Part shown: positions 17,718-26,785 of the stretch, piece by piece
Numbering within the stretch: position 1 is the first letter of the stretch
How the letters are laid out: the number at the start of each line of letters is the position of its first letter
NCBI GenBank assembly: GCA_045047085.1
Contig: JASFYT010000075.1
Coordinates: 13,387-77,386 of the forward strand
Length of the DNA stretch: 64,000 nucleotides
Direction of reading: 5' to 3'
From: GCA-2401155 sp045047085
GTDB taxonomy: Bacteria > Pseudomonadota > Alphaproteobacteria > Rhizobiales > Rhizobiaceae
The notes under the pieces: generated by a model
The model's database searches: none
What the model was told of the DNA's origin: nothing
Seen by the model: only the letters and a program-made list of their open reading frames with translations
Translations under genes and position numbers: made by a program

Positions 17718-17807
17718 TTCTTGGCTCACGGCGTATCCTCGCTTTGCTCGGGCCTTACGTATGAGTGGCGCTTTAGCGCCGGTTGTTCTTCGCTCCCGCC
17801 TTTGGCG
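17718..17807 (-). repeat. Intergenic mosaic repeat, copy 1 (full)
   Basis: Two conserved arms enclose a variable centre. In the orientation of the copy at 50.5 kb, arm A is CGCCAAAGGCGGGAGCGAAG extended to 34 nt (17807-17774) and arm B begins GGATACGCCGTGAGCCAAG (17738-17718, 21 nt). Arm B is identical to the other full copy and arm A differs at two positions. The centre contains GGCGC-TTTA-GCGCC (17767-17780). It sits between convergent genes. Confidence 0.8.
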
Positions 17808-17818
17808 TTATGAGTTTC

Positions 17819-18703
17819 CTAGCTAATCTGGCTCATCTCTTGGGCAAGAAAATCAAAAACAAGCCGCACCCGACGGCTTGTTTTCAGTTCTGCATGGGCC
17901 GTCAGCCACACTGGCAATGACGGCAATGGAATGGCTGCAAACACCCGCCTGACCCGCGCATCATTATCCCCGATACATCTCTGATTAAAGCCAATCCCGA
18001 AACCGGCAATGGCCATACGCCAGCACACCACCTGATTATCACTGCGGAAGGGAAAGAAATCCCGATCAACCTCCATACCAATGGCTTTGAAACCCTGAAT
18101 GATGAGATCGTTTCGGTCATAACCGATAAAATCATGTCCGGAGGCATCATCCGGTGTTTCTGTTGGACCACGGTTTTCAAGGTAGGAAGGTGCCGCATAC
18201 ATTCCGAGCGCTAGTTCGCTAATCTTACGGGTATAAACATCTGCCTGAGTCGGGCGATACATCCGCACAGCGATATCTGCCTCACGCTGCAACAGGTTTT
18301 CCGCCCGATCAGAAGCTACAAGTTCGATAGCAATTTCTGGTTCTTGGTGGCGAAGTCTGGTGAGAATATCCGGCAATATGTAGGTGGCGACGATCTCGCT
18401 CGCTGTAATGCGAATTGTTCCCGCTACAGCCTGCGAGTGCCCCGCCGCTACAAGAGAAAGTTGGCCCGCAGCATCAGCCATCTGACGCGCATATTCAAGC
18501 AAATCAAAGCCCGTTGGGGTAAGGTCCAAACCATCCGCCGTGCGGTCAAACAACCGCACATTCAGCGATTTCTCCAACGCCGCAATATGGCGCCCCATGG
18601 TTGGTTGACTGCCACCAAGTCCACGCGCAGCGCCTGAGAGCGTGCGGTGTTTAGCAATTGCTACAAAACTTTGCAGATGGGTCCAGTCGATTGCTTTATC
18701 CAT
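17819..18703 (-). CDS. LysR-family transcriptional regulator
   Basis: About 294 residues. The N-terminal helix-turn-helix (about 8-66: HLQSFVAIAKHRTLSGAARG followed by GGSQPTMGRHIAALE) is joined to a LysR substrate domain (about 95-290). I place the start at the ATG at 18703, since residues upstream of it are unlike the family. It is divergent from an NmrA-like oxidoreductase gene, with a palindrome-rich 114-bp gap, so it probably regulates that gene and itself. The effector is unknown. Confidence 0.88.
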   Translation of the reverse strand: MDKAIDWTHLQSFVAIAKHRTLSGAARGLGGSQPTMGRHIAALEKSLNVRLFDRTADGLDLTPTGFDLLEYARQMADAAGQLSLVAAGHSQAVAGTIRITASEIVATYILPDILTRLRHQEPEIAIELVASDRAENLLQREADIAVRMYRPTQADVYTRKISELALGMYAAPSYLENRGPTETPDDASGHDFIGYDRNDLIIQGFKAIGMEVDRDFFPFRSDNQVVCWRMAIAGFGIGFNQRCIGDNDARVRRVFAAIPLPSLPVWLTAHAELKTSRRVRLVFDFLAQEMSQIS

Positions 18704-18708
18704 AATAA

Positions 18709-18770
18709 TCCATTCAAAAATGAATATTTGAAGTACATATATGAAGGTTGATATATCAATTATGAATGGA
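18709..18770. promoter_or_regulatory. Palindromic control region between LysR and NmrA-like genes
   Basis: The gap holds a perfect 12-bp palindrome TTGATATATCAA (18748-18759). It is bracketed by the inverted heptamers TCCATTC (18709-18715) and GAATGGA (18764-18770). The palindrome has the T-N-A symmetry expected of LysR sites. Confidence 0.55.
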
Positions 18771-18817
18771 GATATTACCCCTGTCAACAGAATTCAAAAT
18801 GATTAATGGAGATAAAA

Positions 18818-19735
18818 ATGTCCGGTAGAGTCGTAATTTTCGGCGCCAAGGGTCGCTTCGGCCGTGCTGCAACAAAAGCTTTTCAAAAGGCAGGATGGCA
18901 TGTGCGCGTGCTGGCTCGTTCGTGGCCAAATGTCAGTGAAGGCGAAGTGGAACAGGTTGAGGGCAACGCATTCAATCCGGAGGATTTAGTCAAAGCCGCA
19001 GAAGGTTGTGATGTCATCGTCAACGCATTGAACCCGCCATATCAAAAATGGGTGAAAGATCTGCCGATTCTAACCCAGAACACAATTTTGGCAGCAAAAT
19101 CATCCGGTGCAACGATCATGATACCAGGGAATGTCTATAATTACGGTGAAGGCCAGCCATCCTTGCTAAATGAAAAAACCCCGATGGTTCCTACTACCCG
19201 CAAGGGGCGTTTGCGTCAGGAAATGGAAAATTCCTATGCCCAAACTGACGGAATACGCACGATCATTTTGCGTGGCGGCGATTTCATTGAACGGGACCAA
19301 ACGGGAAACTGGTTTGATAGCCAGATCACAACAAAAATTGATAAAGGCATCATCATGTATCCGGGGCCATTGGATCGGGTTCATGCGTGGGCCTATTTAC
19401 CCGATATGGCTAACGCTATGGTGGGCTTGGCCGAAAAGCGCAATGAGTTTGCTCCGTTCGAACAATTTGGGTTTTCAGGGTTTTCGCTTGCCGGGGAGGA
19501 ATTGATAGCGCAGATAGAAAAAAATACAGGCAGAAAGCTCAAAGTAAAAGCCATGCCATGGGGCATTGTAAGGATGTTGGCCTTCTTCATGCCATCAATG
19601 TGGGAAGTGGTCGAGATGTCATATCTGTGGCGCGTTCCCCACGCGATTGACGGCACCAAGCTTGAGGCCGTTCTCCCGAAAATGGATGCCACGCCTCTGA
19701 ATTTGGCTTTAACCGACGCTTTGCAAAGAAATTAG
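18818..19735 (+). CDS. Atypical SDR / NmrA-like NAD(P)-binding protein
   Basis: About 305 residues. The start MSGRVVIFGAKGRFGRAA carries a GAKGRFG nucleotide motif, followed by VNALNPPYQ and a Tyr-rich NVYNYGEG. There is no standard YxxxK pair, as in atypical or NmrA-like SDRs that act as sensors or reductases. GGAG at 18808-18811 fits the ATG at 18818 rather than an in-frame ATG at 18806. It is divergent from a LysR gene and probably controlled by it. The substrate is unknown. Confidence 0.75.
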   Translation: MSGRVVIFGAKGRFGRAATKAFQKAGWHVRVLARSWPNVSEGEVEQVEGNAFNPEDLVKAAEGCDVIVNALNPPYQKWVKDLPILTQNTILAAKSSGATIMIPGNVYNYGEGQPSLLNEKTPMVPTTRKGRLRQEMENSYAQTDGIRTIILRGGDFIERDQTGNWFDSQITTKIDKGIIMYPGPLDRVHAWAYLPDMANAMVGLAEKRNEFAPFEQFGFSGFSLAGEELIAQIEKNTGRKLKVKAMPWGIVRMLAFFMPSMWEVVEMSYLWRVPHAIDGTKLEAVLPKMDATPLNLALTDALQRN

Positions 19736-20000
19736 GGGCAGTTCTGAATAAGCGGTTGGTTGCGATCGTGGTCTCCAACCTAATCCCGCTCTTGCTCAGA
19801 TGCGTGGATTTTTTCTGGAACCGGCCGGGAACATGAATTTAGCGGAACCACTCAAACACATGGACTTGGAGCACGCGTCGAGGGTTGGGCTGGCGTTAAA
19901 AAACCTCTTATCTACGAGCAACTATAAGAAAATAGAAACTATAAGTTAAGAGTTTATAGATTATAACCGGACGGATACAGCAGGAAAAGAGCCGTCGAAT
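19736..20000. other. Intergenic region with short open remnants
   Basis: A 265-bp gap. Directly after the stop, one frame reads about 32 codons without a start and is hydrophobic (RLVAIVVSNLIPLLL), ending at a TGA near 19835. An ATG overlapping that stop could encode about 38 residues (MNLAEPLKHMDLEHASRVG). Neither has a clear ribosome-binding site. They may be the debris of a lost gene. The end of the gap must hold the promoter of the GGDEF-EAL gene. Confidence 0.3.
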
Positions 20001-22382
20001 ATGGTATTCGGAAGAATTAATCAAGCAGTGGAAGATGCCATCGGGGCTTCGAAGCTCAGCAAAAAGCAGCGTGGTGAGCTTATGGCTGCGCAAATTCACT
20101 CAATTGTTCAAATGACACCCGGTGTAATGATTGGTTGCTATTTTATAGTTGCCATGTTGGTAGTATTCAGTTTTTCGACTATTTATTTCTATCCGGTTCT
20201 GGTCTGGGCTGCAACAATTTGTGCAGCACAATCATTTGGAATCCAAGCATGGTCGAGCAGCAAGAACAAGCCTCGTAGAAAGTTTGTTTCACAAAGAGCG
20301 ATGAAAAAGATTTGTGGTAATGGCGCAGTACTTGGTGGGCTCTGGGGCTTCGCCATGATCATGGTTTTGCCCTTTGCGGGGCTTGATATGAAGCTTACCC
20401 TTTTGGTAGCAATAACCGGTATAATGGGCGGTGGTGGTTTTGCGCTTGCCGCTGTTCCTCAAGCCGCAATTTCTTTCGTAATGCCGGCGGCGATCGGAAC
20501 ACTCATCGGTGTTTTGTTGGGGCCCAACAGCTTTCACGCGTTTTCAATCTCGGTTCTTATCGGCTCATACGTCATTCTGATTCCATTCATAGCGATAAGA
20601 CTTGCGCGTAATCTGTGCCACCATATTGTAACAGAAATGGTGATGCGCGAACAACAAAACACTATTGGACTTTTGCTCAGGGAATATGAAGAAAACGCCA
20701 ATGACTGGGTTTGGGAAACCGGTAAGAACGGCAGGATACAAAATGCTTCGCCGCGTTTTGTTGACGTTTGCAATCTGACGGTGTCGACGGCAAACAAATA
20801 TCACTTTCTGGATTTTTTCAAAGAGTATTCGCTCACCGAAGATGCTGTACTAAAAATTGAGCAGCATATGAAAAACAAGAAACCTTTTCGCGATATCGAA
20901 TTGGCGCTGAAGAAGAATGAGAAAGTTCACTGGCTGCGCCTGTCCGGAAAACCCAATTACGCCGATGGCGGCGACTATACTGGCTATATCGGGATTGGTT
21001 TCGACATAACGTCCGATAAGGAAGCGGAGAATAAAATTCACCTTCTGGCTCATACTGATCCCCTCACCGGGTTGATGAACCGTGCCAGTTTCAATGAGGA
21101 AATGGATGACGCGGTAGAAAATCTGGAGCGCTATGGCACCGTATTTTCTCTGATGTTTCTTGATCTTGATAAATTCAAAACCGTCAATGATACGCGCGGC
21201 CATTTAGTTGGCGATAAAATGTTGCAGGCCGTTGCCCAACGCATCCGCGACAATGTGGACGAGGGCAACGCCATTGCGCGCCTTGGTGGGGATGAGTTTG
21301 CTGTTGTAGTGCGCAAGCATTGCAATGCCGATTCTGTATCAAAACTAGCCACAAAATTAATCGACGCAATTAGTCAACCTTATGAGATTGACGGAGATAA
21401 ACATAAAATTGGCCTAAGCATCGGCATCACCTTCGCGCCGCAAAATGGCACAAGGCCTACTCAACTATTACGTAATGCAGATTTGGCCCTTTATCGTTCC
21501 AAAGCGGATGGCCGCGGTGTTTTTCGCTTCTTTGAAAGTCAGATGGATGCAGACCAGCGTGAAAAGCGCCTGCTGGAAAACGAACTGCGCCAAGCCATCG
21601 ATAATGACGAGTTTGAACTCTATTATCAGCCATTGGTTTCATCGGTTACCAGCAAACCAACAGGCATGGAAGCGCTTATCAGATGGAACCACCCAATCAG
21701 GGGGCTGATTTCTCCGGCTGAATTCATTCCTCTGGCAGAGCAGTCATCGCTAATTTATGATATCGACCGATGGACCTTAAAAAATGCCTGCAAGAATGCG
21801 ACCAATTGGCCTGATGATGTAACGATCGCTGTCAATCTGTCAGCTCAGCATTTCGTTAGCTCCGACATTGTAGAAATTACCAGAAATGCTTTGGCCGAAA
21901 GCAATCTTCCAGCCCATCGGTTGGAGTTAGAGATCACGGAAAGCGTGCTGGTAGACAATCCGGATGATGTTTACAAAATTCTGGAATCTCTTAAGGAACT
22001 CGGTGTAGCCATTTCACTGGATGATTTTGGAACGGGCTATTCAAGCCTTTCCTACATTATGAAATTTCCGTTCGACAAGATTAAGATAGACCAGTCTTTT
22101 GTGTCAGCATCAGATGATGATGACACAGCTAAGGCAATCTTGCAGATGATTACCACGCTGGGTGAATCCCTAAACATCCAAATTACAGCAGAGGGTGTCG
22201 AAACCCTGCAACAGGTGCTATTCCTGCGTAGCGTCAACTGTCACCAGTTTCAGGGTTATTTCTTCTCCAAACCACTACGCTCTGAGGAGTTGCCAGCATT
22301 CTTCCTCAAAGACCTGAACAAGCTCGTGGAAGAAGAAATTGTAATCGAAACAGCCATTAAAGAAGCCAAACAGGTAGCTTAA
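20001..22382 (+). CDS. Membrane GGDEF-EAL cyclic-di-GMP enzyme with PAS domain
   Basis: 793 residues. Five or six hydrophobic segments (about 40-200) form a membrane sensor, followed by a PAS domain (about 220-340, ending IGFDITSDKEAE). The GGDEF domain (about 350-515) has RLGGDEFAVVV at 427-437. The EAL domain (about 525-770) has EAL at 557-559, ITES, DDFGTGYSSL, KIDQSF and AEGVET. Both active sites look intact, so synthesis and breakdown of cyclic di-GMP are both possible. The product-inhibition motif RxxD before GGDEF is replaced by DEGN. It probably sets motility or biofilm state. No partner gene is adjacent. Confidence 0.92.
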   Translation: MVFGRINQAVEDAIGASKLSKKQRGELMAAQIHSIVQMTPGVMIGCYFIVAMLVVFSFSTIYFYPVLVWAATICAAQSFGIQAWSSSKNKPRRKFVSQRAMKKICGNGAVLGGLWGFAMIMVLPFAGLDMKLTLLVAITGIMGGGGFALAAVPQAAISFVMPAAIGTLIGVLLGPNSFHAFSISVLIGSYVILIPFIAIRLARNLCHHIVTEMVMREQQNTIGLLLREYEENANDWVWETGKNGRIQNASPRFVDVCNLTVSTANKYHFLDFFKEYSLTEDAVLKIEQHMKNKKPFRDIELALKKNEKVHWLRLSGKPNYADGGDYTGYIGIGFDITSDKEAENKIHLLAHTDPLTGLMNRASFNEEMDDAVENLERYGTVFSLMFLDLDKFKTVNDTRGHLVGDKMLQAVAQRIRDNVDEGNAIARLGGDEFAVVVRKHCNADSVSKLATKLIDAISQPYEIDGDKHKIGLSIGITFAPQNGTRPTQLLRNADLALYRSKADGRGVFRFFESQMDADQREKRLLENELRQAIDNDEFELYYQPLVSSVTSKPTGMEALIRWNHPIRGLISPAEFIPLAEQSSLIYDIDRWTLKNACKNATNWPDDVTIAVNLSAQHFVSSDIVEITRNALAESNLPAHRLELEITESVLVDNPDDVYKILESLKELGVAISLDDFGTGYSSLSYIMKFPFDKIKIDQSFVSASDDDDTAKAILQMITTLGESLNIQITAEGVETLQQVLFLRSVNCHQFQGYFFSKPLRSEELPAFFLKDLNKLVEEEIVIETAIKEAKQVA

Positions 22383-22405
22383 CCTGAAAGTTCCGTACTT
22401 CAGTA

Positions 22406-23785
22406 TCAATCAGTTGAGGAATAGAGTTTGCTTTTGACACCAAGATAACCGTCCCATGCGAACCAATAACTGATGTGCCCGGGTACACGAGGAAGCCGTT
22501 TCCCATTTGGGCTAATCAAAAATTCTTCTTCAATTTTCCATTCATCGCCGTCTGCGGAAATTTGGTCTGCTATATCTGAAAGAGCAAATTCCAGTTCGCC
22601 GCGTTGATAAGCGCGAACTGTGCGGCTTTCTTTGTCCCCCAGCAGCACTACATTCAGGGTGCCCACTTTATCGTTGATGAGCTTTGTTATGCCAAAGACC
22701 TCCAGCGGCCAAGCTTTGGCTGCAGCCACGCTGCGAATGCCAAATACATAGTCCTTACGCTTAACCCGTTCTTCGTTTTTGACTGCCACCGGAAACATCA
22801 AATCAGGGGAAGAAAAATACTCATTGTAGACCACACCAGAAGCGTAATTGCGCTTGAAACCTGTGTCCGTGGACAAAACTTTGGTATCCGGGTTGGATTT
22901 AAACCAACGTTCCCATGTGGTGATGGTGACGGGGCGAATTTTTAGCTTGATGCCACTTTCCGCCAGAGGCCCAACCACCGGCTCGCCAGTAAACTGGTTC
23001 CAAAGACTATCGGTTTCGCGGTCAAACATCAGTTTATTGGAGCGGTATAGTAGACCGGAAGAACCAAACACCAGAGGCTCTTTGCGCCCCTCAATTTTAG
23101 TTTCAAATAAAATACCCGCTCCGCATAATGTGCAATAGGCCAGCGCCACCGGCACACCACCAATGGTTTCATTGAACATTTCGTGCCAGCCCATAATACG
23201 CAAAGGATACGCGCGAACATCGCCCTTGATCTTTACTCCAAAAACCAGATCGCTATCGATCAGATAATCAGCTTTTGCACCTTCAACAAGCTTCGGGTTA
23301 TCGAGTGCTGGAATACCATCTACAGCAACTCCGCCCCATGTGATTTCTTCCAGTCGGATTTTCATTTTCTTCGGAAGAGACCTCTCTTCACCGAGGAAGC
23401 GATCAAAACTGGGGTCGATGCGGTTGAGGAAATCCCGCTTGAGAACCCGGTAGCTGGAATGCGGTTTTATTTCCGGGTGCGATTCTTGCCAAATCATGCC
23501 GTCATTCCAGCTTTCAAATTCTTCCCCGGCAAGCGTACTGATAGCCTTCATAATCCTTGGGTGACTTTGGCGAACTCGCGCTGTTTGTAACAAAGCTGCG
23601 ATGGCGTCCTTTCTGCCACTGGCAGCAAGCTTGTCGGCCGCTTCGTTGGAAATTTTCCAATGGCCAAAAATAGCATCCTTACTCAATTCGCCCACATCAA
23701 TCGCTTCAGCCGAACTCGCTGAACCCATGCCCAACGACAGGGTTAGTCCAACGGCTGCAATTTTCAAACCGGATACAATTTTCAC
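22406..23785 (-). CDS. DUF3179 domain-containing secreted protein
   Basis: 459 residues. A signal peptide (hydrophobic core at about 7-24, cut after SSAEA) is followed by a helical stretch and the DUF3179 domain (about 150-430). The hallmark segments are visible: VRAYPLRIMGWHEMFNE, YCTLCGAGILFE with its CxxC pair, FGSSGLLYRSN, DRETDSLWNQFTG and the LSTDTGFKRNYASG region. The function of DUF3179 is unknown. The CxxC and His residues suggest metal or redox chemistry in the periplasm. It is convergent with the GGDEF-EAL gene. Confidence 0.85.
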   Translation of the reverse strand: MKIVSGLKIAAVGLTLSLGMGSASSAEAIDVGELSKDAIFGHWKISNEAADKLAASGRKDAIAALLQTARVRQSHPRIMKAISTLAGEEFESWNDGMIWQESHPEIKPHSSYRVLKRDFLNRIDPSFDRFLGEERSLPKKMKIRLEEITWGGVAVDGIPALDNPKLVEGAKADYLIDSDLVFGVKIKGDVRAYPLRIMGWHEMFNETIGGVPVALAYCTLCGAGILFETKIEGRKEPLVFGSSGLLYRSNKLMFDRETDSLWNQFTGEPVVGPLAESGIKLKIRPVTITTWERWFKSNPDTKVLSTDTGFKRNYASGVVYNEYFSSPDLMFPVAVKNEERVKRKDYVFGIRSVAAAKAWPLEVFGITKLINDKVGTLNVVLLGDKESRTVRAYQRGELEFALSDIADQISADGDEWKIEEEFLISPNGKRLPRVPGHISYWFAWDGYLGVKSKLYSSTD

Positions 23786-24317
23786 ACTGGCATTCCCACT
23801 ATTTTCCTAAATCATAGGTTGGAACAAGTAGAGAAGGAACCCGTTTCACCACATCGTGAATTCCAGTGAAGACCAGCTGCATTCCAATTGGATTAAGGAA
23901 GGAGGGAAGCTCGGACAGCTTGCCGGTGGTGTATGATGTTCACATTGCAGGCAATGAATGCTGTTTTCATGTCACATTACCGGCCTTACCTACATCATCT
24001 GGCACGTACAATATTCACAGCAGGAATGAAGAAAATTCACCATGGAGTGCATGGTATCAAAACACAGAGCCGGTATTTTTCATACGAATTTGGAAATTTA
24101 AAAGGTCGGACCAATATAGTATCCGATAGATATTTATCAATTATTACTTTGTTATTGTCCTAAATGTACTTACATTCTCAGTAATTTTAAACTAAATATA
24201 TTAATATACAACCTCATCATCTTGATACAAAAGGTTTTTTGCCGAATTCACTTTTTATTAAGTATAAAATACTAATTTTTCTCAAGGGAAATTTTACGCA
24301 TTGTTGGATGAGCGTTG
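23786..24317. other. AT-rich intergenic region, possible gene remnant
   Basis: A 532-bp gap between divergent genes. Next to the DUF3179 start, the minus strand has an open stretch of about 46 codons ending at TAG 23801-23799 (residues include LNPIGMQLVFTGIHDVV and LLVPTYDLGK). It is protein-like but starts right after an in-frame stop, so it may be the tail of a decayed gene. From about 24130 to 24300 the DNA is very AT-rich and must hold the chemoreceptor promoter. No RNA gene was recognised. Confidence 0.35.
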
Positions 24318-25775
24318 ATGTTTGGAAATTTATTCAAGAGGGCCCACAAGTCTTCTTCTGACGTCTTAGAAGAAGGCCTTGGTCAGACGGATATCGACCG
24401 ATTAAGCGCTGCACTAAGAAATCTGGTGGATGAGGCTTCGACTCTTGGCATTGATTTGGTCGATATCGCCGGTGCGGTAGAAGGTATGACCGATGTTTCC
24501 AGAAGACATGTTTCTGCTTTCGGAAAACTAACTACCACCGCCAATGTAATTTCCGACACCCATAAAGAAATGTCCAAACTGATTGATCAGACGGAGCAAA
24601 GCGCCGGTGATGCACGCAAAATGTTGGCGGAATCTTCGTCTGGCATGACTCGGTCATCAGGCCAGATTGATAGTTTGATGTCTCTTTCATTAGAAATGAA
24701 TGCTGACATCACCACCCTCTCTAAATCCCTGTTTGGTGTCGATAAAATCACCGATGATATCAGTTCCATCGCTCGCCAGACCAACCTTCTGGCGCTGAAC
24801 GCCGCCATTGAGGCTGCACGCGCAGGAGAGGCCGGGCACGGGTTTGCTGTTCTTGCAGGTGAGGTGCGTGATCTTGCACTCAGAACGGCCAACGCAACCA
24901 CCATTATTCAGGAAACTCTGAGCGAAATTCGTACTAAAACAGGTGGCCTCTTGATTGCAGGTGACAATGTGTGTGAAACCTCATCTCAGGTTAAGAGCGG
25001 CTCCGATGAATTAGGCCGTACCTTCCTGGCTATGGAAAACGCCATCAATCAGGTTCTGGACAGTTCTTCGGTAATTTCTGAATCCACCGACTCCGCCGGT
25101 CGCCAATATGCTGAGTTTATGGGTACTCTGACGAAAATTTCCGGTGAGGTAGAAAATTCAAATAAACAGCTTTCAGACACATCGCGACGAATTGGTTCTC
25201 TCGTTAATCTGTCTGAACGCATCATTCAGCTAACTGCAAATGTTGGCATTGAAACGCCAGATTCGTTTTTCATCGATAAGGTAAAGTCACTGGCTGAAGA
25301 TATCTCGCAAGAGTTCTCTCGCGGGGTTGCTGAGGGTGAAATTACAATCGTCGATCTTTTTGATTTCAATTACAGGCAAATTCCAGATACTTCGCCTATT
25401 CAGCATATGTCCCGGTTTGTAAAATTTACGGATCGTGTTCTGCCCCGGTTTCAGGAAGAAGGTTTGGCATGTAACGATAAGATTGTTTTGTGTGCTGTAG
25501 TGGACGCGAACGGCTATTTGCCTACCCACAATAAAATTTGTTCAAAGCCTCAGCGATTGGGTGAAACTGCTTGGAATGCTGCAAATAGCAGAAACCGCCG
25601 CATATTCGACGATCGGGTAGGTCTGGCCGCCGGAAGAAATAAAGAGCCCTTTTTGATGCAGCTTTATCGCAGAGACATGGGTGGCGGAAGGTTCGCCATG
25701 ATGAAAGATATTGCTGCGCCAATATCAGTCGACGGGCGTCACTGGGGTGGTCTGCGTCTGGCCATAAAAGGATAA
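24318..25775 (+). CDS. Soluble methyl-accepting chemotaxis protein with C-terminal sensor
   Basis: 485 residues with no membrane span or signal peptide. A long coiled coil (about 20-300) contains the signalling hairpin tip ARQTNLLALNAAIEAARAGE followed by HGFAVLAGEVRDLA (about 151-185), which contacts CheA and CheW. Instead of an N-terminal ligand domain it has a C-terminal one (about 355-485) with VVDANGYLPTHN, NSRNRRIFDDRVGLAAGRN and HWGGLRLAIK, a module frequent in alphaproteobacterial receptors and thought to sense an internal signal. The ATG at 24318 follows GGATGAG, and the TTG just before it is less likely. There are no chemotaxis genes nearby. Confidence 0.88.
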   Translation: MFGNLFKRAHKSSSDVLEEGLGQTDIDRLSAALRNLVDEASTLGIDLVDIAGAVEGMTDVSRRHVSAFGKLTTTANVISDTHKEMSKLIDQTEQSAGDARKMLAESSSGMTRSSGQIDSLMSLSLEMNADITTLSKSLFGVDKITDDISSIARQTNLLALNAAIEAARAGEAGHGFAVLAGEVRDLALRTANATTIIQETLSEIRTKTGGLLIAGDNVCETSSQVKSGSDELGRTFLAMENAINQVLDSSSVISESTDSAGRQYAEFMGTLTKISGEVENSNKQLSDTSRRIGSLVNLSERIIQLTANVGIETPDSFFIDKVKSLAEDISQEFSRGVAEGEITIVDLFDFNYRQIPDTSPIQHMSRFVKFTDRVLPRFQEEGLACNDKIVLCAVVDANGYLPTHNKICSKPQRLGETAWNAANSRNRRIFDDRVGLAAGRNKEPFLMQLYRRDMGGGRFAMMKDIAAPISVDGRHWGGLRLAIKG

Positions 25776-25916
25776 GTCCGAAAGCCTACGCGATTGCTAG
25801 ATATTGTTCCATTTGTAGCAGGAACTTCTGTCCATCGCACTCCAGTCAGGGTATTTTAACGCACAATTTATCTGAAGCCAGGTCACCACTTTCAAGATTA
25901 AGGTCCGGAGACTGCG

Positions 25917-26687
25917 TCAAATTCTTTTTATCGGCCCTTTGCCACGTGGGCTGCATGGAGGGCTTGTATCCAGCACGGCTTGAAAGTCCATCAGCATTGC
26001 GGCTTCGTCGATAAAAATTTTGCGTTCCATGCTGAGAAGTGGTTCCAGATGGCTGGTATTCTCAACACCTCTACTCGGTCCAGCACTGGACATGGAAATT
26101 TTGCGAAAATAATACTCCACATCGCGGTTTATATCCAAAAAGGTGAAACGGTCCCGTTGTTCGAGCAGGTTGTCAATTGCCAGATGCGAACCAGTTTTGG
26201 CGTATTCAACCAGATCATCAATGTATTTTTTGATGTCATGCTCTACTGCAGTTGCCGGCGGACGTGAATAAAATCCACAATAAAAGAAATCGCGCCCAAT
26301 TCCCGGACGCCTCAGAGCTTTCCACATTTTATCTGTTGGTTGCAGGGTCAAACAATAAGCATTGAGCTTGTATGAATTGGCAACAAAATGAAATTTCCAA
26401 TTCCTCAAATTGCTTTCTGAATTGCCAGATTTTACATACCCAGGATAGCGCCGAAGATAAATTTGATAATCCAGTTCAACGTTTGTCTTACAAGAACGAC
26501 CAGTTATTTCAGTTTTACGTATCATCATTTCCCTGAAGGCGTGCTCTTCATCAGTGAGATCTCGAGTGAGGGGATGAGGGTGCTCGTCAAACGACCATCC
26601 CGTCATCTGTTCAGCCATTGTGTTTGACATAAGAAAAATGACGATAAATGATGAAAGTGTAATCAAAGTAAAATTATAAATATTCAT
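25917..26687 (-). CDS. Secreted protein of unknown function
   Basis: 256 residues. An N-terminal hydrophobic segment (about 4-24) followed by TMAEQ looks like a signal peptide. The mature part is rich in Tyr, Arg and charged residues. It has four to five Cys (about positions 60, 113, 157 and near the C-terminus), which could form disulfides. I recognise no family. It lies alone, divergent from a broken small gene, in an AT-rich patch without conserved neighbours, which suggests accessory DNA. Confidence 0.6.
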   Translation of the reverse strand: MNIYNFTLITLSSFIVIFLMSNTMAEQMTGWSFDEHPHPLTRDLTDEEHAFREMMIRKTEITGRSCKTNVELDYQIYLRRYPGYVKSGNSESNLRNWKFHFVANSYKLNAYCLTLQPTDKMWKALRRPGIGRDFFYCGFYSRPPATAVEHDIKKYIDDLVEYAKTGSHLAIDNLLEQRDRFTFLDINRDVEYYFRKISMSSAGPSRGVENTSHLEPLLSMERKIFIDEAAMLMDFQAVLDTSPPCSPRGKGPIKRI

Positions 26688-26785
26688 GATCAGGCTCCAT
26701 AAATAGACATAAACAATAACAAATCCCCGATCGCAAATGTAGGTTTATTCTACCGTTCCACCAAATCTAATACAAGGAACGCAGT

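Noticed and set aside
22406..23785. DUF3179 gene as part of a redox operon
   Set aside because: No neighbour on the same strand supports it; it stands alone between unrelated genes.
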